Origin: Emcibacteraceae bacterium
GTDB lineage: Bacteria > Pseudomonadota > Alphaproteobacteria > Sphingomonadales > Emcibacteraceae
NCBI GenBank assembly: GCA_016763335.1
Contig: JAESUD010000277.1
Span: 1-7,627, forward strand
Direction: 5' to 3'
DNA: 7,627 nucleotides
In this document: piece after piece, positions 1 through 5,800 of the stretch
Numbering within the stretch: position 1 is the stretch's first letter
Layout of the letters: the number at the start of each line of letters is the position of its first letter
Translations under genes and position numbers: made by a program
The notes under the pieces: generated by a model
Told to the model about the DNA's origin: nothing
Databases searched by the model: none
Seen by the model: only the letters and a program-made list of their open reading frames with translations

Positions 1-422
1 CCATGATCCGTGGCGAATGTGCCCGTATCAACAACGGCTAAACTATCGCCATCAACATCCGTATCATTGGTTAAGACATTGCCTGTTAACACAGTATCTT
101 CATCACCCGTCCCTGTATCCGCCACCGCCACCGGGCCATCATTGGTGGCTGTCACTGTAAAGCTGATGCTCGACGTATCAGAGGCTTCACCGTCGGTTAC
201 TGAATATTCAAAACTGTCTGGTCCGTTATAGTTCTCGTCCGGAGTATATTCATAAGAACCGTCAGTATTAATAGTAATCGATCCATGATCCGTGGCGAAT
301 GTGCCCGTATCAACAACGGCTAAACTATCGCCATCAACATCCGTATCATTGGTTAAGACATTGCCTGTTAACACAGTATCTTCATCACCCGCACTTGTAT
401 CCGCAACCGCAACCGGACCATC
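1..422 (-). repeat. 94-residue repeats in the downstream adhesin, with a 109-bp perfect direct repeat
   Basis: One complete 94-residue unit (about 142..422) and the start of the next. They belong to the same family and have the same 282-bp period as the repeats of the upstream gene. Bases 1..109 are identical to 283..391; identity breaks at 110/392. Because the match begins at the window edge, the true repeat may be longer. Confidence 0.92.
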
Positions 423-2312
423 ATTACTTCCCGTTACCGTAACAGTCGCTGTCGCACTGTCCGTACCGCCATTGCCATCAGAAACACTGTAAGTAAAACT
501 TACTTCGCGGGTCTCCCCTACTCCTAAATCCTGAAAATCATTACCTGGGTCAAATTCAAAACTACCGTCAGCATTAACTATAACAGCTCCTTCGGCTGGG
601 CCATCAGCAAGCGCAAAGCTTAAATTATCACCATCAACGTCCGAAGCAACTAATTGACCATCAATGGAATTGTCTTCACTGGTCTGAATATTAAGAGACT
701 CTGCAACAGGGCCATCATTTTGGCCAGTTACAGTCACTATCACTGTCTGTACATCAGACCCGCCATTTCCATCTGTGACTTCAACTTCAAAACTTACTTC
801 GCGGCTTTCACCAACACCAAGATCCTGAAAATCAGTTCCCGGGTTAAAATGAAAACTACCATCAGTTTCAACACTAACATTACCTTCTACCGGCTCGCTA
901 GTTAGGGCAAAGCTTAAATCATCGCCGTCTGCATCACTTGCGGTTACCTGTCCACTGATACCTTGGCTATCTTCGAGAACGACACCTTCTTCAAGGTTTG
1001 TTATGTGTGCACCATCATCAAGCGTAAGTATATGGTTGCCAGCACTGTTATCCAAAGGTTCACCCGCAGCAAAATTAAAACCTAAGACAAGAGAACTCTC
1101 GCCTCCTTCAGGTGGCGTTCCAGCATCAGCAGAAATTTCTTCCGCAGTTCTCACTTCAGAAAAAACTTCCAGCGAATGAATTTCGCCAGAAAATTCCTGA
1201 TTACTGGCAAATGCCCCGCCAACAGTATCTTGCTCTTGACCAAGGGTTAATGTACCGCCCGCAGAAATTGGCTGACCTGCTTGACCTGTAGCGGTTGCTT
1301 CAAGGTTACCATCAACATATGCGGAAATTTCACCCGTTGTGCTATCCCAGGAAACAGCCAAATCATGACTTTCACCATCAAATAAGGCATCCATATCTAC
1401 ATCTAAAACGTACCGTTGATTATTAATGTAAACACCAAGAGTGCCAGCGGCATCAGAAAAAAGAAGAAATTCATTAGGGCTGCCCGGAACCGCATAGGAC
1501 ACTAATACCGTACCGTTTGTTAATGATGGATCAGGCGCGTCCGTAGACGTAAAATTTAATTGAATTGTTATTGCATCAGTTGGAAAGTCATTAATATCCG
1601 AAAGTATCGCAACTTCACCTGTGCCCCCATTTTCGTTCAATGATAAGCTTGAAGATAAGGTTTCAAATGTTACCCCGCTCATTTCAGGCGCATGATTCTC
1701 AGCTTCAGGAACAGGTTGTTCATTAGACGCAAGCTCTGGCGGTGCGGCTTCCTCTGGTGCGGCTTCCTCTGGTGCGGCTTCTTCTTCCTCTATTACAGGT
1801 ATAAAGTTATCTGGTTGCGTCTCATTACCTGCCTCTGAGCGGGTATCGACTGATTGAGAATTTTCATCTTGGCTATTACCTCCAACATCACCGATCTCAT
1901 TTCCCAGCTCATCAAAATTTATCTCTTGTGTTGCACGGCCGGACGAACCGACCTGTTCCGCTCCACTTTCATTTTGGGCAGCTTGTTCACCATTATTGCT
2001 CGTTGAAGAATATTCAGGTTGATTATTCTCTAATTCTTCTATTTGATCAACATCTACATCGCGATCATCTTGTGAATTATTAAAATCACCTGCGGCAAAT
2101 TCCGTATCTTCGCCTTTTCCGCCAGCGCTTTCTCCCTTAATGTGAATATTCGAGCGTGTCTGTGTATCGTTTGATGATACATCTATCTCATCATAAAGAC
2201 GCACTTCTAGTTTATCTGCGGCTTTTTCACCATTATTTTCATTAAAATATGGATCTTCTTCAACTTGAGATTTGTTTTTGCTCTGATTACCCTCTGAGGA
2301 ATGGTCAACCAT
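1..2312 (-). CDS. Second giant adhesin with pentraxin/LamG-like, VCBS and 94-residue repeats (N-terminal part, end outside window)
   Basis: Uninterrupted frame of 770 codons from ATG at 2312 to the window edge. The start is well fixed: GGAG lies 6 nt upstream, and an in-frame TGA at 2334..2336 leaves almost no room for an earlier start. Residues 1 to about 210 are acidic, Asn/Gln/Glu/Ser-rich and probably disordered, with three E-E-A-A-P repeats near 176-191; no signal peptide or membrane segment is seen, as expected for type I export. Residues about 213-437 form a pentraxin/LamG-like domain. About 439-536 and 537-634 are two VCBS-type repeats about 98 residues apart. About 638-731 and 732 onward are 94-residue Ig/cadherin-like repeats like those of the upstream neighbour. 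The protein is very likely secreted to the cell surface and calcium dependent. The RTX repeats and secretion tail expected at its C-terminus are not visible, so the type I route is inferred. Confidence 0.93.
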   Translation of the reverse strand, partial: MVDHSSEGNQSKNKSQVEEDPYFNENNGEKAADKLEVRLYDEIDVSSNDTQTRSNIHIKGESAGGKGEDTEFAAGDFNNSQDDRDVDVDQIEELENNQPEYSSTSNNGEQAAQNESGAEQVGSSGRATQEINFDELGNEIGDVGGNSQDENSQSVDTRSEAGNETQPDNFIPVIEEEEAAPEEAAPEEAAPPELASNEQPVPEAENHAPEMSGVTFETLSSSLSLNENGGTGEVAILSDINDFPTDAITIQLNFTSTDAPDPSLTNGTVLVSYAVPGSPNEFLLFSDAAGTLGVYINNQRYVLDVDMDALFDGESHDLAVSWDSTTGEISAYVDGNLEATATGQAGQPISAGGTLTLGQEQDTVGGAFASNQEFSGEIHSLEVFSEVRTAEEISADAGTPPEGGESSLVLGFNFAAGEPLDNSAGNHILTLDDGAHITNLEEGVVLEDSQGISGQVTASDADGDDLSFALTSEPVEGNVSVETDGSFHFNPGTDFQDLGVGESREVSFEVEVTDGNGGSDVQTVIVTVTGQNDGPVAESLNIQTSEDNSIDGQLVASDVDGDNLSFALADGPAEGAVIVNADGSFEFDPGNDFQDLGVGETREVSFTYSVSDGNGGTDSATATVTVTGSNDGPVAVADTSAGDEDTVLTGNVLTNDTDVDGDSLAVVDTGTFATDHGSITINTDGSYEYTPDENYNGPDSFEYSVTDGEASDTSSISFTVTATNDGPVAVADTGTGDEDTVLTGNVLTNDTDVDGDSLAVVDTGTFATDH
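423..998 (-). repeat. Two VCBS-type repeats in the downstream adhesin
   Basis: Two units of about 98 residues (about 439-536 and 537-634). Each has an E-D-x-x-x-x-G-Q-V/L start, A-S-D-x-D-G-D, then D-G-S-F-x-F-x-P-G, the motif D-F-Q-D-L-G-V-G-E and V-T-D/S-D-G-N-G-G, and ends N-D-G-P-V-A. These are typical of the VCBS repeats of large secreted proteins from Vibrio, Shewanella, Alphaproteobacteria and others. The corresponding DNA landmarks (end of the conserved segment at 510 and at 804) are 294 bp apart. Confidence 0.85.
1002..1676 (-). other. Pentraxin/LamG-like domain in the downstream adhesin
   Basis: Residues about 213-437. Seen are N-E-F-L-L-F (280-285), H-D-L-A-V-S-W-D and L-G-Q-E-Q-D followed by V-G-G-A-F and S-G-E-I. 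These are landmarks of the concanavalin A-like jelly roll of pentraxins and LamG domains. E360, Q361, D362 and Q372 fall where human C-reactive protein has calcium ligands; Ala369 replaces one acidic ligand. Such domains commonly bind sugars or other surface ligands, so this may be the binding head of the protein. Confidence 0.82.
1741..1785 (-). repeat. 15-bp tandem repeat, three copies, encoding E-E-A-A-P
   Basis: Three head-to-tail 15-bp copies on the plus strand (1741..1755, 1756..1770, 1771..1785). The first two are identical and the third differs at one base. They encode E-E-A-A-P repeats in the acidic N-terminal segment. A unit that is a multiple of three keeps the frame when copy number changes. 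Confidence 0.9.
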
Positions 2313-2318
2313 TTCGTG

Positions 2319-2322
2319 CTCC
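2319..2322 (-). promoter_or_regulatory. Ribosome binding site of the downstream adhesin
   Basis: GGAG on the minus strand, 6 nt before the ATG at 2310..2312. It selects this ATG; the ATG at 2328 is in another frame and meets TGA after seven codons. Confidence 0.8.
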
Positions 2323-2347
2323 AAACATAGAATTCATTAATCACATT

Positions 2348-2353
2348 ATTATA
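2348..2353 (-). promoter_or_regulatory. Candidate -10 element for the downstream adhesin
   Basis: A perfect TATAAT on the minus strand, 36 bp before the ATG at 2312. It would place the transcript start near 2341 with a leader of about 30 nt that contains the ribosome binding site. No good -35 hexamer lies 16-18 bp upstream, so an activator may be needed, or the match may be chance in AT-rich DNA. Confidence 0.4.
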
Positions 2354-2551
2354 TCCTCTATTTTTAGCAGATAATGATGAGTAATAAGTTGTCATTGATG
2401 GTAAATATAAAGTTAATACAAAGGTCAATTTTCATTAAATAAATATAAGAAAACACTTAATTACAAGGCGTTAACTGATAATTTTTCATTTAAAGCAATT
2501 AAATATATATAAAATTTTTACTAATAATTAGAAAACAGCTATCCCGGCATT

Positions 2552-2578
2552 AAATCAACATATGATGATTTGATCAAA
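2552..2578. promoter_or_regulatory. Overlapping palindromes upstream of the downstream adhesin
   Basis: A 20-bp near-palindrome centred on CATATG (2552..2571; arms AAATCA and TGATTT, only one symmetric pair of positions mismatched) overlaps a perfect 10-bp palindrome TTTGATCAAA (2569..2578). It lies about 240 bp before the start codon and just outside the terminator. This is the shape of an operator for a dimeric regulator, but no specific regulator can be named. Confidence 0.3.
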
Positions 2579-2600
2579 ACCATCCCTACTCCGGTGCAAT

Positions 2601-2630
2601 AAAAAAAGGCGCTCCATTGAAGCGCCTTTT
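2601..2630 (-). terminator. Intrinsic terminator of the upstream adhesin gene
   Basis: A perfect 10-bp stem (AAAAGGCGCT at 2604..2613 pairing with AGCGCCTTTT at 2621..2630) with a 7-nt loop, starting about 23 nt after the TAA. Read on the minus strand, the stem runs into a tract of seven T, the classical Rho-independent form. On the plus strand only four T follow, so it would be weaker in that direction. It separates transcription of the two adhesin genes. Confidence 0.9.
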
Positions 2631-2652
2631 AAAGATATAATATATTTTACGG

Positions 2653-2859
2653 TTACCAGCTGATTTTTTCGATATTCTCGAAAGTGATAGACCCACCCTC
2701 CTCAAATATAATCGTACCGTCGGCATCTTGTGATAAGAACATTTCACCAGAATCATCATCTGTTGATTTAATTATACTTCCGCCGTCAAGAACCAGCGTC
2801 CAACCCACTTCATGATCCAGTCCATCAAAGCCTTTTAATTCAATGGTATCTACCCATGA
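2653..2859 (-). other. C-terminal type I secretion signal region
   Basis: The last 68 or so residues after the RTX block (about 1586-1653) are not repetitive. They contain G-W-T-L-V-L-D-G-G, then S-Q-D-A-D-G-T-I-I-F and the end S-I-T-F-E-N-I-E-K-I-S-W. This matches the general form of uncleaved C-terminal tails of type I secreted RTX proteins; I associate the N-I-E-K-I-x-W ending with Alphaproteobacteria. The frame ends normally, so this protein is complete at its C-terminus. Confidence 0.8.
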
Positions 2860-5800
2860 TTTTCCAGCACCACCCTGCACGGTATCATTACCCTGATCAG
2901 CTTCGAAAATAAATGTGTCGTTATGTTTACCACCATCCATATAATCATTACCGGTTCCGCCGATTAGAATATCATTATTATTTCCACCATATAACTTATC
3001 ATTGCCCACCCCACCATAAAGCTGGTCATCACCATTTTGGCCTTTAAGGGTATCATTTCCCTCACCGCCAAATAATATATCATCACCGTTTTTAGCTTTT
3101 ATGTAGTCATTACCACCGGCACCATCGATATAATCATCCCCTTTTGTGCCATTTGTAGTGCCACCGTAATTGTTGTCCGTAATAACCTTATATCCGTCTG
3201 GTACAGCTGGTGCGGCATCATAATCTACTTCATTAACTTCTGTAACTGTCAGATCAAGCGTCGCTGTTGCTTCGGCACCGTCATTATCAATGATGGTATA
3301 TTCATAACTATCTGAACCATAATAATTTTCGCCCGGTGTATAAGTATATTCACCGTCTGATGCAATGCTGATTGAACCATTGGTTGTGGCAAACGTACCA
3401 GTGTCTTTAACGCTGATATCGCCGTCAACATCATCATCATTATCAAGCACATTGCCCGTTTGATCAGTATTTTCAGCACCTGAGTTCTCATCATCAGCAG
3501 CAACAGGGCCGTCATTAACATCCGTAACTGTCAGACTAAGCGTCGCTGTTGCTTCTAAACCGTCCTCATCAGTGATGGTATATTCATAACTGTCGGAACC
3601 ATGATAGTTCTCGTCAGGCGTATAAGTATATTCACCGTCTGATGCAATGCTGATCGAACCATGGTCCGTATCAAAAGTACCTGCCCCCATAACAGAGATC
3701 ACGCCGTCAAGATCAACGTCGTTATCAAGAACATTACCCGTCATACTAGTATCTTCAGCACCACTATTACTGTCATCAGCAGCAACTGGTCCACTTACGA
3801 CATCAACTGTGATCGTATTTGTCATGGTAGCAAAATCACCATTGCTACTTTCTGTTGATGTAGACTGAATTGTCAGGTTAAAATCACCTGATGGAACAGG
3901 CGGTGTAATCGTCAAATGGGCCAAAGTCCATTCACTAACATCAACCGAGTTATTACCGGAACCTGCGGTAAAGTCATGACCATCACCGTCACTTAATACT
4001 GCCCCATCCGGAATAGATGAGATAAGAACAGATAAGGTTTCCGAACCATCTATGTCATTTAAATGAGATGTGATACTCTGAAGCCCAATCGCAGAGCCCG
4101 CATCACCAGTAACAGTACCATCACCACATCTTGCGAGGGTAACATCAACGTTAACATCACTGAAATCGGCATCACCCTGGTTCCATAAATCTTCCCAGTT
4201 TTGGTTACCCGAAATTGCGCTATCCTCAAGATGGGTTTCGTGGTCCGCATTCAAATTAGCATCACTAAAATATATTGACGCTTTTTCACTCGGACCATCG
4301 GCCGCTTCAATTAACTCAACTCCATCAATTGACGGTATCCAGTCACCATTTCCATTTTGTGCAAATGTAACCTCATCACCGTCACTAAGTTGTGAATTTT
4401 GGTCTTTCCCATCAGGAATAATAAAGAAACCTAGCGTCGCTGCACCCGGATATTCATCAGTATTAAATGATAATTGCCCGGAACCTAGCTCCTTAACATC
4501 GCCCTGAATAATAGCGCCGCCAATTGGGTTGCCATCTGCGTCCGCAACATAATAACCGTGAGCATTGTTATATCCGGCATTTACTTCAAAATATTCATAA
4601 CCGATATTGATGATACCACCGGACGAAAGATCAAATAACTGGGTACCGTCTTCAAGTGTATTTAATACGCATAATAATGGATTATCAGCAACCGCCGTAA
4701 CATCAACAGTGAACGTATGTTCATCACTTGTCGCCGGGACAACACCGTCATCTTCCACGGTGAAGTTAAATGATGCATAATCATCGCCACTTTCATCGCT
4801 ATCTGGCGTAAATACCAAATCACCCAAATCAGCAACTGCAATTCTATTATTTTCCCCGACGACAACAACTTCGCCATCAATTGTTAACTCTCCATCAGAT
4901 GGAGGGGAAGTAATCGTTACGAAGGCGGCGTCATCACCATTTACATCCGAATAATCAGCTGTAAAATCATTCATTGCGAAAGTGTAGGAACCATCTTCTA
5001 AAATTGTCGTTTCATTATCAGACACATCTGGTGCCGTATTAATACATTCTTCCACAGTCACAGCAGCAGTCGTTGACGTTGCCGCATCCGAATTACTGCT
5101 TTCAGTAGATGTAACAGACGCCGTTATATCAAATTCTTCCTGACCATACGGAACAACCATTGTAAGTCCGTCTAATTCGTCAGATGTAAATGACCATGTA
5201 CCATCTTCATTATCTGTACCGACATCTGTACCGTTAATTGCAAAAGACACACCTTCCGGCACGCCGTCTAATGTCACATCAGAAAGACTTTCAGAACCAT
5301 CCGTATCTGTTAATGCTGTTTCAATCGTTACCGGGAATAAATGCGCGTCTACAACTTCTGAACTTTGGTCAAACGTAATGGAATTAATAAAATAATCACT
5401 ATGACCATTAACGCCACCCGTTAGATCCTCGTCAGTTGTAAAGATAATCTGATCGAAATCAGCACCACCTGCCGTAACGGTTATTGAATGAACAGCACCA
5501 TTATTAATACCGACGAATGATCCACTTCCAACTTCAGCCCCATTTTCATATAGTTGATAATATCCAATTTCATCAGCCGACCCTACTTCATCACTAAATA
5601 GATATGCTACCTCAAAACTTAATGAAGATACGCTTTCATCTAATGTTACGATTAATTCTTCACTTTGGTTTTTGCTCTCATCAAATCCAATTTGCGCTGT
5701 TGGTCCATCATTATCGCCGATAACCCCCATACCATTTCCAGTAACACTAACATTTGTGGCTAGTGGGTCACTCAGCGTCCCATCGTTATTAATTACTCTG

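Larger units (their letters stand above)
2313..2652. other. AT-rich intergenic region between the two adhesin genes
   Basis: 340 bp with no supported gene. It is visibly more AT-rich than the flanking genes, with runs such as TAAATATATATAAAATTTTTA near 2500..2520. Beyond the terminator, the palindromes, the TATAAT and the ribosome binding site listed separately, I see no tRNA, small RNA gene or insertion sequence end. Its length and own promoter signals suggest the second gene is transcribed separately. Confidence 0.8.

Noticed and set aside
10..905. Plus-strand open frames opposite the downstream adhesin
   Set aside because: They recur with the 282-bp repeat period and are antisense images of the repeats.
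1741..1785. LapG protease cleavage site at the di-alanines
   Set aside because: The known sites I recall read T-A-A-G or similar; here the context is E-A-A-P, and no LapD/LapG genes are in view.
2207..2428. Short minus-strand frame overlapping the start of the downstream gene
   Set aside because: It begins at TTG, is low-complexity, has no convincing ribosome binding site and overlaps the well-supported ATG at 2312 in another frame.
2423..2428. TTGACC as a -35 box
   Set aside because: It matches the consensus well, but no acceptable -10 lies 16-18 bp downstream, and it is about 70 bp from the TATAAT at 2348.
2569..2578. TTTGATCAAA as an FNR/CRP-type site
   Set aside because: FNR sites have a 4-bp gap between TTGAT and ATCAA; this palindrome has none, so only a generic operator can be suggested.
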